Part shown: in pieces, positions 49,193 through 58,294 of the stretch | Layout: every line of letters begins with the position of its first letter | Position numbering within the stretch: the first letter of the stretch is position 1 | Origin: Streptomyces alanosinicus | GTDB taxonomy: Bacteria; Actinomycetota; Actinomycetes; Streptomycetales; Streptomycetaceae | DNA length: 64,000 nt | Assembly (NCBI RefSeq): GCF_014650595.1 | Contig: NZ_BMVG01000015.1 | Coordinates: forward strand, 111,025-175,024 | Direction: 5' to 3' | The notes under the pieces: generated by a model | Seen by the model: only the letters and a program-made list of their open reading frames with translations | What the model was told of the DNA's origin: nothing | The model's database searches: none | Translations under genes and position numbers: made by a program

Positions 49193-49945
49193 TCAGGCAG
49201 GTGTCTCGCGGGTGTCGGCCAGGGCCTTGAGGCCGGCGATAATGCACTGGAGGCCGAAGGCGAAGTTGCGGTCACGGATTTCGGTGGCCGTGCCGATGTC
49301 GCGGCTCGCGAGCTCGCGCAGGGACGCGAATTCCGTGAATCCGGACCGCACCGCGTCGGAAACCTCCGCGAAGCCCTCGTCCGCCGACTGCTCGCCGTTC
49401 CGCTCCGCCGACGCAGCGTCATCGATCATGCGGGTTTCCGCGGTGGCGAATCCGCAGACGTACTCAAGGACGAGGGCAGCGGCGCTGTCGGTCTGGTCGG
49501 GGGCGAGCCCCGAGCCGCTCACCACGCGCAGCGCGGTGTCCGTCATGCGCAGGGCGTTCGGGCCGATGTTGAGGTACTCGCCGATCAGCCGGGCGGCCCA
49601 CCGGTGCCGGGCGAACACCGCGCGCAGGCTGCCGGCGAGGGCACGCAGCTGCTCGTCCCAGCGGAGGTCGTCCGGGGGGGCCACCACCTCGCCGAACGCC
49701 TCGTCCAGGGCCAGCTCCAGCAGGGCGCCCTTGGTGGTCACATGCCAGTACAGAGACATGTGCCCGGCGCCGAGCTGTGCCGCCACCCGGCGCATCGACA
49801 CGGCCTGCAGGCCTTCGGTGTCGAGGAGTTCGACCGCGGTCCGCACGATGCGGTCCCGGCTCAGTCCCGGCGGACCGGGCTGCCGCGCGGGGGGTGTCAG
49901 CCACACGCTCGCGTACGTTGCCGCCCCCCGCTTGCGCTCACCCAC
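49193..49945 (-). CDS. TetR-family regulator, TetR_C-type
   Basis: The 250-residue protein starts at GTG 49945, chosen because GGGGAGG lies 7 bases upstream; an ATG at 49993 would add 16 residues. The HTH lies in LSRDRIVRTAVELLDTEGLQAVSMRRVAAQLGAGHMSLYWHVTTKGALLELALDEA (roughly residues 27-82), the TetR(A)-like form with M-S-L-Y-W-H-V. The C-terminal domain is of the tetracycline-repressor type. It lies 82 bp downstream of the DHA2 efflux gene on the same strand, the typical TetR/efflux-pump set, so it probably represses the pump. Confidence 0.86.
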   Translation of the reverse strand: MGERKRGAATYASVWLTPPARQPGPPGLSRDRIVRTAVELLDTEGLQAVSMRRVAAQLGAGHMSLYWHVTTKGALLELALDEAFGEVVAPPDDLRWDEQLRALAGSLRAVFARHRWAARLIGEYLNIGPNALRMTDTALRVVSGSGLAPDQTDSAAALVLEYVCGFATAETRMIDDAASAERNGEQSADEGFAEVSDAVRSGFTEFASLRELASRDIGTATEIRDRNFAFGLQCIIAGLKALADTRETPA

Positions 49946-50027
49946 GCCCGGCCTCCCCGGTCTCGCTCCGCCACTCCGTCGCAGACCTGTCATCGTACGG
50001 CCGCGTGCCATCACGGGTGCGCGTCGG

Positions 50028-51569
50028 TCATCCCGAGGTGTGCCGGTCCGGGTCACCCGGTTCGCCCGGGTCGCCGGAGACCACCGCGCCGACCGGCGTC
50101 GGCGGGGCGGTCGGCTCCCGCTCGGCCCAGCCGAGCAGCGCGCCGGCCGCGACACCCCCCACCGCCACCGCGAGGGCGCCGAGGAACTGGCTGGTCTGAA
50201 GCGCCGAGACGAAGGCGTCGCGGACCTTCTCCACGCTGCCGCCCGCGGCAGCGAGCGCGGCGGGCAGCGACTTCTCCGCGCCGCGAGGAAGGCTGTCCGG
50301 CAGTCCCGCGTCGAAGCGGGCGACCAGCGCCGCGCCGAGCGCGGCCACCCCCAGACCGGTGCCCAGTTCCTGGAGTGTGCCGTTGACGCCCGAGGCGGTG
50401 CCGGCCCGGGCCGGCGGGATGGCGCTCATCAGGGCGGCGCCGGCGGCGGGGCCTGCGGTGCCCATGGCGCAACCGACCACGATCAGGCCGGGCAGGGTCC
50501 AGCCGTAGCCGCTGTCGCTGGTCGCGGCGATGGCGCACAGGCCGAGCGCGGCCACCACCATGCTCAGCGCGACGGTCCGGGCGAGGCCGAACTTCTTGCC
50601 CAGCGGTGCGCTGACGGCACCGCTGCCGATGAGCAGGGCCACGGCGAAAGGCACGATCCGCAGGCCCGTCTCAAGTGGGGTGTAGCCGAGGACGAACTGC
50701 AGCTGCTGGGTGAGCAGGAAGAGCGAGCCGCCCATGCCGAACGCGGCGAGCAGGCCGCCGAGCGCCGCCCCGGTGAAGCGCCGTTCGGTGAACAGTCCCA
50801 TGTCCAGCATCGGATGGGGCGCCCGGCGCTCCCACAGCACGAACACGGCCACCGCGACCACGGCGACCACGAGCGGACCAAGCACCACCGCGTTCGTCCA
50901 GCCGTGCTCCGGTGCGGCGATGACCGCCCAGACCAGGGACACCATGCCCAGCACGGACAGCGGCAGGCCCACGAAGTCGGGCCGTTCGCTGTGCGGGTTG
51001 CGGGACTCGGGGACCAGCCAGGCGATGGCGACCAGACCGACGACAGCGATCGGTACGTTGATCAGGAACACCGAGCCCCACCAGAAGTGGGCCAGCAGGA
51101 ACCCGCCGATGACGGGACCGCCTGCCATGCCGGCGGCTGACAGGGCCATCCAGATGCCGATGGCCTTCATCCGTTCCTCGTCGCCGAAGACGTGCATGAG
51201 GACCGCGAGCGTGGCCGGCATGAGGAACGAGGCGCCGAGGCCCATGACCACCCGGGCCGCGACCAGCGTGCCCAGGGAAGAGGCCAGCGCGGCGGTCAGG
51301 GATCCCGCGCCGAACAGGGCGAGCCCAGCGAAGAGGGCCCGCTTGCGCCCGAAGTGGTCGGCCATGCCGCCGGATGCGATGAGGAAGCCGGCCAGCGCGA
51401 GCGAATAGCCGTTGATCACCCACTGCACGTCGGCCGTACTGGCCTTGAGGCTTTCCATGAGGGTGGGGACGGCGACGTTGAGGACGGTGTTGTCCAGCAC
51501 CGTCGTCAGCAGGATCAGGCAGAGGACCCCCAGGATCCACCACTTGCGGTCACGTTCGGATGCCGCCAT
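50028..51569 (-). CDS. DHA2-family (14-TM) MFS drug efflux transporter
   Basis: The 513-residue permease begins at ATG 51569 after GAAGGAG. Motif D1 LDNTVLNVAVP (about residues 24-34) and loop motif GGMADHFGRKRALFAGL (about residues 68-84) identify the DHA2 group, with motif C in GMAGGPVIGGFLLAHFWWGSVFLINVPIA (about residues 140-170). The number of hydrophobic segments suits 14 TM. The substrate is unknown; DHA2 pumps export antibiotics or metabolites. It is expected to be controlled by the adjacent TetR through the tandem operator upstream. It diverges from the Cds1-like gene. Confidence 0.9.
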   Translation of the reverse strand: MAASERDRKWWILGVLCLILLTTVLDNTVLNVAVPTLMESLKASTADVQWVINGYSLALAGFLIASGGMADHFGRKRALFAGLALFGAGSLTAALASSLGTLVAARVVMGLGASFLMPATLAVLMHVFGDEERMKAIGIWMALSAAGMAGGPVIGGFLLAHFWWGSVFLINVPIAVVGLVAIAWLVPESRNPHSERPDFVGLPLSVLGMVSLVWAVIAAPEHGWTNAVVLGPLVVAVVAVAVFVLWERRAPHPMLDMGLFTERRFTGAALGGLLAAFGMGGSLFLLTQQLQFVLGYTPLETGLRIVPFAVALLIGSGAVSAPLGKKFGLARTVALSMVVAALGLCAIAATSDSGYGWTLPGLIVVGCAMGTAGPAAGAALMSAIPPARAGTASGVNGTLQELGTGLGVAALGAALVARFDAGLPDSLPRGAEKSLPAALAAAGGSVEKVRDAFVSALQTSQFLGALAVAVGGVAAGALLGWAEREPTAPPTPVGAVVSGDPGEPGDPDRHTSG

Positions 51570-51593
51570 GCGCGTGCTCCTTCCGGCGCGGTC

Positions 51594-51628
51594 TCGTACA
51601 CCATACGATTCAGTCGTACACTGGACGA
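51594..51628. promoter_or_regulatory. Tandem operator, two TCGTACAC-N3-ACGA copies
   Basis: TCGTACACCATACGA (51594-51608; TCGTA-N5-TACGA palindrome) and TCGTACACTGGACGA (51614-51628) lie 20 bp apart, two helical turns, upstream of the efflux gene. Both fit TCGTACACNNNACGA. This looks like a TetR-type operator able to bind two dimers cooperatively, possibly also influencing the divergent cysteine-desulfhydrase-like gene. Confidence 0.6.
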
Positions 51629-51737
51629 GCCTGCCTGGGTGCTGATTCAGGCCAACCTGCGAGGGGCGATGTGAGAGGCGGCCGGGCCGGGAAGACCGTC
51701 CGTACAGCCGAGCGCTACGAGAACGGAGACGCATCGC

Positions 51738-52838
51738 GTGGCACGGGGAACCGGTGACGACACAGCCCGCTCCTGGGTGAGCCGGGCGATCGACCTGCTG
51801 CTGGCCGACCGGGCCGCGGAACCGCCCACGCCCCTGCGGGCGTTCCCGCTCGCCGGGCCGCCGGGCACGGCGCTGTATCTGAAGGACGAGTCCCGGCGGC
51901 CGTCGGGCAGTCTGAAGCACGGGCCCGCCCGTGACCTCTTCCTCGACGCCCTGCGCCGCGGCGAGATCGCCCCCGGCACCCCCCTGTTCGAGGCCACCAG
52001 CGGCAACACGGCCGTGGCGCAGGCCTACTTCGCGCGGCTCCTCGGACTCCCGTACACGGCCGTCGTGCCGGGCAGGACCGGTCCGGCCAAACGGCGCCGG
52101 ATCGAGGAGCAGGGCGGGCGCTGCCATGCCTTCGACCCCCCGCTCGCCATCTACGACAAGGCCCGCTCCCTCGCGCAGGAGTCCGGCGGCCACTTCTTCG
52201 ACCACCTCCGGCGGGCGGGGGACGCGGTCGACTGGAACGGCCCCTACGGCCTGGGCACCGCGATCCTGCGCGACCTGGAGACGAGTGGCGAGCCGGCACC
52301 GGCGTGGATCGTGGTCGGCGTCGGCAGCGGGGTCACCTCGGCCGCCGTCGGCCGGTATCTGCGCATGCGCGGCGCGGGCACCCGGCTCGCCGTGGTCGAC
52401 CCGGAGAACTCGGCGTACTTCCCCGGCTGGGCCGCCGACTTCCCCGGCTACACCACCGGCATGCCCTCCCGGATCGAGGGCATCGGGCGACCGCGCATGG
52501 AACCCGCCTTCGATGCTTCGGTGGTCGACCTGGTGATCCCGGTGCCGGACGTCGCCAGCGTGGCGGCGATGCGCCATCTGCACGCCATCACCGGACTGAT
52601 GGCCGGCCCCTCCTCCGGGAGTTGTCTGTGGGGTGCGTTCCATGTCCTGGACCGCATGCGCCGGGAAGGCGCCCGCGGGTCGGTGGTGATGGTCGTCGGG
52701 GACGGCGGGGAGAACTACCGGGACACGTACTACGACGACTCCTGGACCGAGGCCAAGGGGTGGCGCCCGCACGGGCCGCTGTCCGACCTGGCACGCTTCA
52801 CCGCCACCGGGACATGGGACGTCGCCCCGGCCGGATGA
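51738..52838 (+). CDS. cds1: PLP-dependent L-cysteine desulfhydrase / cysteine-synthase-fold protein (Cds1-like)
   Basis: The 366-residue fold-type II PLP enzyme starts at GTG 51738. The PLP lysine is in RPSGSLKHGPARDLFL (about residues 52-67), the phosphate-binding turn GSGVTSAAVGRYL is near residue 197, and DPENSAYFPGWAADF and SRIEGIGRPRMEPAF (about residues 243-257) closely recall Rv3684/Cds1 of Mycobacterium tuberculosis from memory. Cds1-type enzymes degrade L-cysteine to H2S, pyruvate and ammonia, setting redox and sulfide tolerance. The alternative is an ordinary cysteine or cystathionine synthase, but the C-terminal ENYRDTYYDDSWTEAKG extension fits Cds1. It is divergent from the efflux gene and adjoins the P450/NRPS cluster. 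Confidence 0.82.
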   Translation: MARGTGDDTARSWVSRAIDLLLADRAAEPPTPLRAFPLAGPPGTALYLKDESRRPSGSLKHGPARDLFLDALRRGEIAPGTPLFEATSGNTAVAQAYFARLLGLPYTAVVPGRTGPAKRRRIEEQGGRCHAFDPPLAIYDKARSLAQESGGHFFDHLRRAGDAVDWNGPYGLGTAILRDLETSGEPAPAWIVVGVGSGVTSAAVGRYLRMRGAGTRLAVVDPENSAYFPGWAADFPGYTTGMPSRIEGIGRPRMEPAFDASVVDLVIPVPDVASVAAMRHLHAITGLMAGPSSGSCLWGAFHVLDRMRREGARGSVVMVVGDGGENYRDTYYDDSWTEAKGWRPHGPLSDLARFTATGTWDVAPAG

Positions 52839-52937
52839 GCCCGGGTGACGCACGTACGCGGTGCGCGCGAGGCAGGGTGTACGCGGTGCGCGGGGCCGCC
52901 CTCGCAAAATGGGCGGGAACGGCCCCCTGCCCGGGCC

Positions 52938-54161
52938 TCAGGCCGCTCGTACCGACACGGGCAGGCTGGTCACGCCGAAGATGTCGGGACGCTGGTGGTA
53001 GACCGGAGTACCGCAGCGGATGTCGGCATACCGGTCCAGCATCGCGCGCAGCACGATCGACGACTCCATCCTGGCCAGCGGCGCGCCCAGGCAGAAGTGG
53101 ATGCCGTGGGAGAAGGTCAGATGGCCGCCCGGGGTGCGGCGCGGGTCGAAGCGGTCCGGGTCGGTGAACAGCCGCTCGTCGCGGTTGGCCGACAGCAGCC
53201 AGACGACCACGATCCGGCCGGCCGGGACGTCCACCTCCCCGATCCGGGTGTCCTCGCGGGTGAGCCGGTAGAGGAAGGACACCGGTGGGCGGTACCTCAG
53301 CACCTCCTCCAGCGCCCCGGAGATCAGCGACGGGTCCTCGCGCAGCAGCGCCAGGGTGCCCGGCGTCCCATCGAAGCTGAGCAGCGCGTTGCTCATGAAC
53401 AGCGTCGTGGTCAGATGCCCGGCGAGCAGCAGGAACGCCGAGAAGTTGACCATCTGCCTGTCGCTCAGCCGCTCTCCGTCGTCCTCCGCCGCGACCAGCC
53501 GCGACAGCAGGTCCTCCCGGGGGGTGCTGCGGCGGTCGCGCACATGGCCGAGCAGGTAGTCCGCCATCTCGTTGAGCTCGGCGGCGCGCGTCTTGGCGTA
53601 GCCGCCCTCCAGGAACTCACCGGCCGTCACCTCGTCGCTGGGCGGCAGCAGATACTCCGCCCAGCGGCGGAACATCTCCCGGTCCGAGGCCGGGATGCCC
53701 AGCAACTCGGCGATCACCACCACGGGCAGCGGGCCCGACAACTCCTCCACCAGGTCGAAGTCGGTCCGCCCCGACACCGAGTCGAGGAGTTCCGCGGTGA
53801 CCGCCTGGATCCGGGGTTCCAGCCCGGCCACCGTGCGCGGCGTGAACGCCTGGCTGATCAGCCTGCGCAGCCGGCCGTGCAACGGCGGGTCGGTCACGCT
53901 CAGCGACGCCTCCGCGAAGTTCGGCAGACCCGGCTCCGGGGGCGGGGCGAGGGAACTGAAGTCGGAGGAGAAGACCGAGGGCTCGGACAGCACCCGCAGC
54001 GCGTCGGCGTGGGTGAGGACATGGCACGAGCCGCTGGCCGGGTCGAGCCACACGGGGGCGTCGCGCCGCATCCGCTTCAGCCACGCGTACAGCTCCTTGC
54101 CGTCCCCCACCACGGCCGGCGGCCCCTCGAACGGCTCGGCCTCGGGTGTCGTTGACGTCAT
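52938..54161 (-). CDS. Cytochrome P450 (downstream of a tandem pair)
   Basis: The 407-residue soluble bacterial P450 has ExxR in LEEVLRYRPPVSF, a PERF-type segment FTDPDRFDPRR and the heme loop HLTFSHGIHFCLGAPLARME (Cys about residue 353). The I-helix reads LLLAGHLTTTLF where most P450s have AGxE/DTT, so the acid of the acid-alcohol pair is Leu. It shares strong similarity along its length with the next upstream P450 (for instance the FSSDF and AGHLTT motifs and the near-identical heme loop), indicating tandem duplication. It is likely a tailoring oxidase of the NRPS cluster that diverges to the right. Confidence 0.93.
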   Translation of the reverse strand: MTSTTPEAEPFEGPPAVVGDGKELYAWLKRMRRDAPVWLDPASGSCHVLTHADALRVLSEPSVFSSDFSSLAPPPEPGLPNFAEASLSVTDPPLHGRLRRLISQAFTPRTVAGLEPRIQAVTAELLDSVSGRTDFDLVEELSGPLPVVVIAELLGIPASDREMFRRWAEYLLPPSDEVTAGEFLEGGYAKTRAAELNEMADYLLGHVRDRRSTPREDLLSRLVAAEDDGERLSDRQMVNFSAFLLLAGHLTTTLFMSNALLSFDGTPGTLALLREDPSLISGALEEVLRYRPPVSFLYRLTREDTRIGEVDVPAGRIVVVWLLSANRDERLFTDPDRFDPRRTPGGHLTFSHGIHFCLGAPLARMESSIVLRAMLDRYADIRCGTPVYHQRPDIFGVTSLPVSVRAA

Positions 54162-54170
54162 CGGCTCTCC

Positions 54171-55412
54171 TCAGGCGGGCTGGACGGTGATCGGCAGGCT
54201 CTTGACCCCGAAGATCTCGGGGCTGCGTTCGTAGTAGACGGGCGTTCCCACGTCCACCGAGCGGTATCGGTCGAGGAGTTCGTTGAGGACGATCCGGGAC
54301 TCCATCCGCGCCAGCGGCGTGCCGATGCAGAAGTGGATGCCGTGACCGAATGTCAGATGCTGGTTGGGGCGGCGTGTGATGTCGAAACGGTCCGGGTCGG
54401 GAAAGTGCCGCTCGTCGCGGTTGCCGGACATCTGCCAGCACATCACCGGCGTCCTCGCCGGCAGTGTGACCCCGGCGAGTTCGGTCTCCCGGCTGGTGAC
54501 GCGGGCCTGGAAGACCACCGGCGGGCGGTGCCGCAGCACCTCCTCCAGCGCGGCCGGCACCAGCTCACGGTCCGCGCGCACCGCCTTCCCCTGTTCCGGT
54601 TCCTCCGCGAAGCTCAGCAGGGTGTTGCCCATCAGCAGCGACGTCGTCAAGTGGCCGGCCAGCAGCAGGAAGTTGAGAAAGCTGACGGTCTCGCCGTCGG
54701 TCAGCGCGTCCCCGTCGACCTCCGCCGTCACCAGCCTGCTGATCAGGTCGTCGCGCGGGGAGATCCGGCGGTCCTGGACATGGCCGAGCAGATAGGCGTG
54801 CATGTCCTTGAGCTGGCCGACGATGTGCTCGGGCATCGTGCCGTCGGGCACCGCGCCCACCGGCAGCTCGTAGTTGGTCGACAGCAGGGCCTCGCCCCAG
54901 CCGCGGAACAGTTCACGGTCGGCCGGCGGGATGCCCAGCATCTCCGCGATGACGATCACCGGCAGCGGGTACGCGACGGAGGTCACCAGGTCGAAATCCC
55001 CTGCCCCGGCCACCGTGTCGAACAACTCCCGGGTCAGCGCCGCCACCTTCGGCTCCAGCTGGGCGACCATGCGCGGGGTGAACGCCTGGCTGACCAGGCG
55101 GCGCAGTTTGCCGTGCCGGGGCGGGTCGGTCATCGTCAGCACGCCCTCGGTGAAGTTGGGGGCGTCGGGGTCCGGCGGCGGCATGATGCCGCTGAAGTCG
55201 GAGCTGAACACATCGGGCGACGACAGCACCTGCAGCAGGTCGTCGTAGCGGAACACATGCGCGGCGCCCGTCGTCCCGTCCCGCCAGACCGGGTGGCGGT
55301 CACGCATCGTCCGGAGCCACTGGAGCAGTTCGCGGCCGTCGCCGACGCCCGTCGGGGGCTTGGGCACCTCTGCTGTCCCGGCGGCGTCCGCCGGTTCCAT
55401 CGGTCGGGTCAT
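54171..55412 (-). CDS. Cytochrome P450 (upstream of a tandem pair)
   Basis: The 413-residue P450 starts at ATG 55412 after GAGGAG. It has EEVLRHRPPVVF, the meander FPDPDRFDITRRP and the heme loop HLTFGHGIHFCIGTPLARME (Cys about residue 354). The I-helix AGHLTTSLL has Leu at the usual acidic position, as in its paralogue, and MSGNRDERHF follows. The stop is 9 bp from the start of the second P450, so the two are co-transcribed. The shared departure from the canonical motif suggests a distinct oxygen-activation mode or substrate-assisted proton delivery, as known for some carrier-bound or non-hydroxylating P450s (inference). Confidence 0.93.
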   Translation of the reverse strand: MTRPMEPADAAGTAEVPKPPTGVGDGRELLQWLRTMRDRHPVWRDGTTGAAHVFRYDDLLQVLSSPDVFSSDFSGIMPPPDPDAPNFTEGVLTMTDPPRHGKLRRLVSQAFTPRMVAQLEPKVAALTRELFDTVAGAGDFDLVTSVAYPLPVIVIAEMLGIPPADRELFRGWGEALLSTNYELPVGAVPDGTMPEHIVGQLKDMHAYLLGHVQDRRISPRDDLISRLVTAEVDGDALTDGETVSFLNFLLLAGHLTTSLLMGNTLLSFAEEPEQGKAVRADRELVPAALEEVLRHRPPVVFQARVTSRETELAGVTLPARTPVMCWQMSGNRDERHFPDPDRFDITRRPNQHLTFGHGIHFCIGTPLARMESRIVLNELLDRYRSVDVGTPVYYERSPEIFGVKSLPITVQPA

Positions 55413-55670
55413 CGCAGCTTCACTCCTCGCGGGTGGATGCGGCCGACCGGCGCGCGCTGGTGGCACGGTGGCGGCCCGGCGCTTCGGCGCCTGAGGCCGG
55501 ACGCTAGCCCCGCGACGGGCCGTCGGACCGGACCGCTGCCGGAAGCTGACGTCGTCCGGTCAGGAACGTGCCATGCACCCGGGGAGCGGGCACGGCCGAC
55601 CTAGCGTTCCCCTTGAGTCGCAGTCGAACGTCCGTGCCAGAGCCGGGCGTCGAAGGACGGGGGACCCAGC
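55413..55670. other. Divergent promoter region between the P450 pair and the NRPS operon
   Basis: The 258 bp contain no gene. A GGCCCGGCGCTTCGGCGCC-type GC-rich stretch and a TTGAGT element near 55610 upstream of the radical SAM gene could be promoter parts. I see no clear operator palindrome. Confidence 0.4.
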
Positions 55671-57008
55671 GTGTACCTGACGGTCGACGGCACCACCCGC
55701 TTCCGCGCGTACGGGCCGCGGCAGCTGGACGAGATCGCCCGGCGGTATCCCCTCCCGGACGCCGCCCGCGAAACGGTCCGGCTGCTTTCCCGGGTGCTGC
55801 CCTTCCGTGTGAACGAATACGTACTGTCCGAACTCGTCGACTGGACGCAGGTGCCGGACGACCCCGTGTACCAGCTCGTCTTCCCGCAGCACGGCATGCT
55901 TGACGAGGACGACACGGCCGCATTGCGGCGCCTGGCCGGCCGCCGCGACGGCGATCCCGAGGTGGTCGCCGCGGTCCGCGCCATCCGGGCCCGGCTCAAC
56001 CCGCACCCCGGCGGTCAGCAGGAGCTGAACGTGCCGCGCGACGACTCCGGCCCGGTCCCCGGCCTTCAGCACAAGTACCGCGAGACCGTCCTGTACTTCC
56101 CCGGCCAGGGCCAGACCTGCCACGCCTACTGCACCTACTGCTTCCGCTGGGCGCAGTTCGTCGGGGACGCCGAACTGCGGTTCGCCGCCCCGGGCCCGCA
56201 GGAGCTGATCCGGTACCTGCGCGGCCACCCCGAGGTCACCGACGTTCTGGTCACCGGCGGCGACCCGATGGTGATGACCTCCGCACGGCTGCGCGCCCAT
56301 CTGGAGCCGCTGCTCGAAGTGCCGACCGTGCGGACCGTGCGGATCGGCACCAAGTCGCCCGCCTACTGGCCACAGCGCTACGTCAGCGACGCCGATGCCG
56401 ACGACGTCCTGCGCCTGTTCGAGCGAGTGGTCGCCTCGGGCCGCACCCTCGCGGTGATGGCCCACTTCAGCCACCCGCGCGAGCTGGCCACACCGCTCGC
56501 CCAGCGCGCCCTGGAGCGGATCCGGCGGACCGGTGCCGTGGTGTACTGCCAGGCCCCCCTCATCGGTCATGTCAACGACAGCGCCGACACCTGGTCCGCG
56601 CTGTGGCGGGCCGAACTCGCCGCCGGCTGTGTGCCCTACTACATGTTCGTGGCCCGGGACACCGGCCCGCACGCCTACTACCGGGTCCCGCTCGCCCGCG
56701 CGGTCGACGTCTACCAGGGCGCCTACCGCGAACTGCCCGGTCTCGCCCGCACGGTCCGTGGTCCCGTCATGTCGACGACGCTCGGCAAGGCCGTCGTCGA
56801 CGGGGTGGAAGAGCTCCCCGAGGGGCGGTACTTCCGGCTTCGGCTGCTCCAGGCCCGCGATCCGCGGCTCGTCGGGCGGCCCTTCCGGGCGCCGTGGTCG
56901 GCGACCGCCGCCTGGTTCGACGAACTGCGGCCCGATGCCGGCGGCGACGACGCACTGCGCGCCGCGCTCGCCTCCGGCGGGGCCGCCCGGACGGAGGCCC
57001 TGCGGTGA
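55671..57008 (+). CDS. KamA-family radical SAM enzyme (lysine 2,3-aminomutase-like)
   Basis: The 445-residue protein starts at GTG 55671 after an AGGACGGGGGA site. The radical SAM motif CHAYCTYCFRW (about residues 150-160) has Cys-x3-Cys-x2-Cys. TDVLVTGGDPMVM gives the GGD/E SAM-binding motif, RTVRIGTKSPAYWP and MAHFSHPREL follow, and the C-terminal GVEELPEGRYFRLRLLQ is the usual KamA tail. The length matches lysine 2,3-aminomutases, which move the alpha-amino group to the beta position using a [4Fe-4S] cluster, SAM and PLP. The gene overlaps the following PLP aminotransferase by 4 bp. In this cluster it may make a beta-amino acid building block; substrate is unknown. Confidence 0.88.
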   Translation: MYLTVDGTTRFRAYGPRQLDEIARRYPLPDAARETVRLLSRVLPFRVNEYVLSELVDWTQVPDDPVYQLVFPQHGMLDEDDTAALRRLAGRRDGDPEVVAAVRAIRARLNPHPGGQQELNVPRDDSGPVPGLQHKYRETVLYFPGQGQTCHAYCTYCFRWAQFVGDAELRFAAPGPQELIRYLRGHPEVTDVLVTGGDPMVMTSARLRAHLEPLLEVPTVRTVRIGTKSPAYWPQRYVSDADADDVLRLFERVVASGRTLAVMAHFSHPRELATPLAQRALERIRRTGAVVYCQAPLIGHVNDSADTWSALWRAELAAGCVPYYMFVARDTGPHAYYRVPLARAVDVYQGAYRELPGLARTVRGPVMSTTLGKAVVDGVEELPEGRYFRLRLLQARDPRLVGRPFRAPWSATAAWFDELRPDAGGDDALRAALASGGAARTEALR

Positions 57009-58264
57009 GCGCCGGTACCGCCATCTCGCCCAACCTGGCGCTCGACCAGGAGGTCGCCCGGCTGCGTGCCGCGGGGAATCGGGTGGTCCATCTCGGCTTC
57101 GGCGAGGCACGGCTGCCGCTTCCCCCCGGACTGCTGCGGGCGCTCGGCGACGGTGCCGAGCACACCGCGTACGGGCCGGTCGCGGGCCGGCCGGAGGTGC
57201 TGGCCGCTGTCGCCGGCTACCACGCCCGGCGGCGCCTGCCCACCGAAGCCGACCAGGTCGTCGTGGCGCCCGGCAGCAAACCGCTGCTGATGTCCCTGGT
57301 CGCGGCCGTCGACGGCGATGTGCTGCTGCCCCGCCCGGCCTGGGTGACCTATGGTCCGCAGGCACGGCTGCTGGGCCGGCGGGCCTGGGGGGTGGACATC
57401 CCGAGGCGCTGCGGCGGTGTGCCCGACCCGGCCGCGCTGGTCGATACGGTACGGCAGGTGCGGGAGCGGGGCCGGCGGCCCGGGCTGCTCGTGCTCACTC
57501 TGCCGGACAACCCGACCGGCACCCTGGCACCGCCCGGGCTGATCCGAGCGGTGTGCGAGATCGCCCGCGCGGAGGACCTCACGGTCGTCTCCGACGAGAT
57601 CTACCGGGACCTCCTGCACGAGCCGACGGCCGCGTTCCTCAGCCCCGCCGAGGTCGCGCCCGAGCGCACGGTCGTCACCACCGGGCTCAGCAAGACGCAC
57701 GCCCTCGGCGGCTGGCGCATCGGATCGGCCCGCTTCCCCGCCGGGGACCGGGGCGCCGAACTGCGCGCCCGTGTGCTCGCCACCGCCAGCGAGGTCTGGT
57801 CCTCCCTGGCCGGCCCGCTGCAGAGCGTCGCCCGGTACGCCTACGAGGAGCCCCCTGAGCTGACGGCACACGTCGCCCGCGGCGCGCGCCTGCACGCCGC
57901 CGTGGCCCGGGCCGTGCACCGCACGATGACCGACGCGGGCGCCGACTGCCGCGCCCCCGACGGCGGCTTCTACGTCTACCCCGACTTCGAGCCCGCCCGG
58001 GCCGCGCTCGCCGCCCACGGCGCCGTCGACTCGGCGTCCCTGGAGCGCGTCCTGCTGGAGCGGGCCGGTGTCGCCGTGCTCGGCGGCCACCACTTCGGCG
58101 ACGACCCGGGCGCCCTGCGCTTCCGCGCGGCGACCAGTCTGCTGTACGGGGCGACCGACCGACAGCGCCGTACCGCGCTGGACTCCGACGATCCCGTCGA
58201 ACTTCCGTACATCCGCAGCGAGTTGGAGCGGATGACTCTGGCCCTGACGAAGCTGACGGCCTGA
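57005..58264 (+). CDS. Class I/II PLP-dependent aminotransferase
   Basis: The 419-residue fold-type I enzyme starts at GTG 57005. It has HTAYGPVAGRPEVL, the PLP-ring segment PGSKPLLMSLVAAV, LPDNPTGTLAPPG (Asn for O3'), VSDEIYRDLLHE (Asp-Tyr) and the Lys Schiff base in TTGLSKTHALGGWRIG (Lys about residue 226). The C-terminal part carries LRFRAATS with the carboxylate-binding Arg. It should transaminate an aromatic or beta-amino acid, or an intermediate made by the KamA homologue. It lies within an operon whose genes overlap or abut, ending in the NRPS. Confidence 0.9.
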   Translation: MSAGTAISPNLALDQEVARLRAAGNRVVHLGFGEARLPLPPGLLRALGDGAEHTAYGPVAGRPEVLAAVAGYHARRRLPTEADQVVVAPGSKPLLMSLVAAVDGDVLLPRPAWVTYGPQARLLGRRAWGVDIPRRCGGVPDPAALVDTVRQVRERGRRPGLLVLTLPDNPTGTLAPPGLIRAVCEIARAEDLTVVSDEIYRDLLHEPTAAFLSPAEVAPERTVVTTGLSKTHALGGWRIGSARFPAGDRGAELRARVLATASEVWSSLAGPLQSVARYAYEEPPELTAHVARGARLHAAVARAVHRTMTDAGADCRAPDGGFYVYPDFEPARAALAAHGAVDSASLERVLLERAGVAVLGGHHFGDDPGALRFRAATSLLYGATDRQRRTALDSDDPVELPYIRSELERMTLALTKLTA

Positions 58265-58294
58265 CCGGCCGCCGTGCCCACCGGAGGGAATCAC

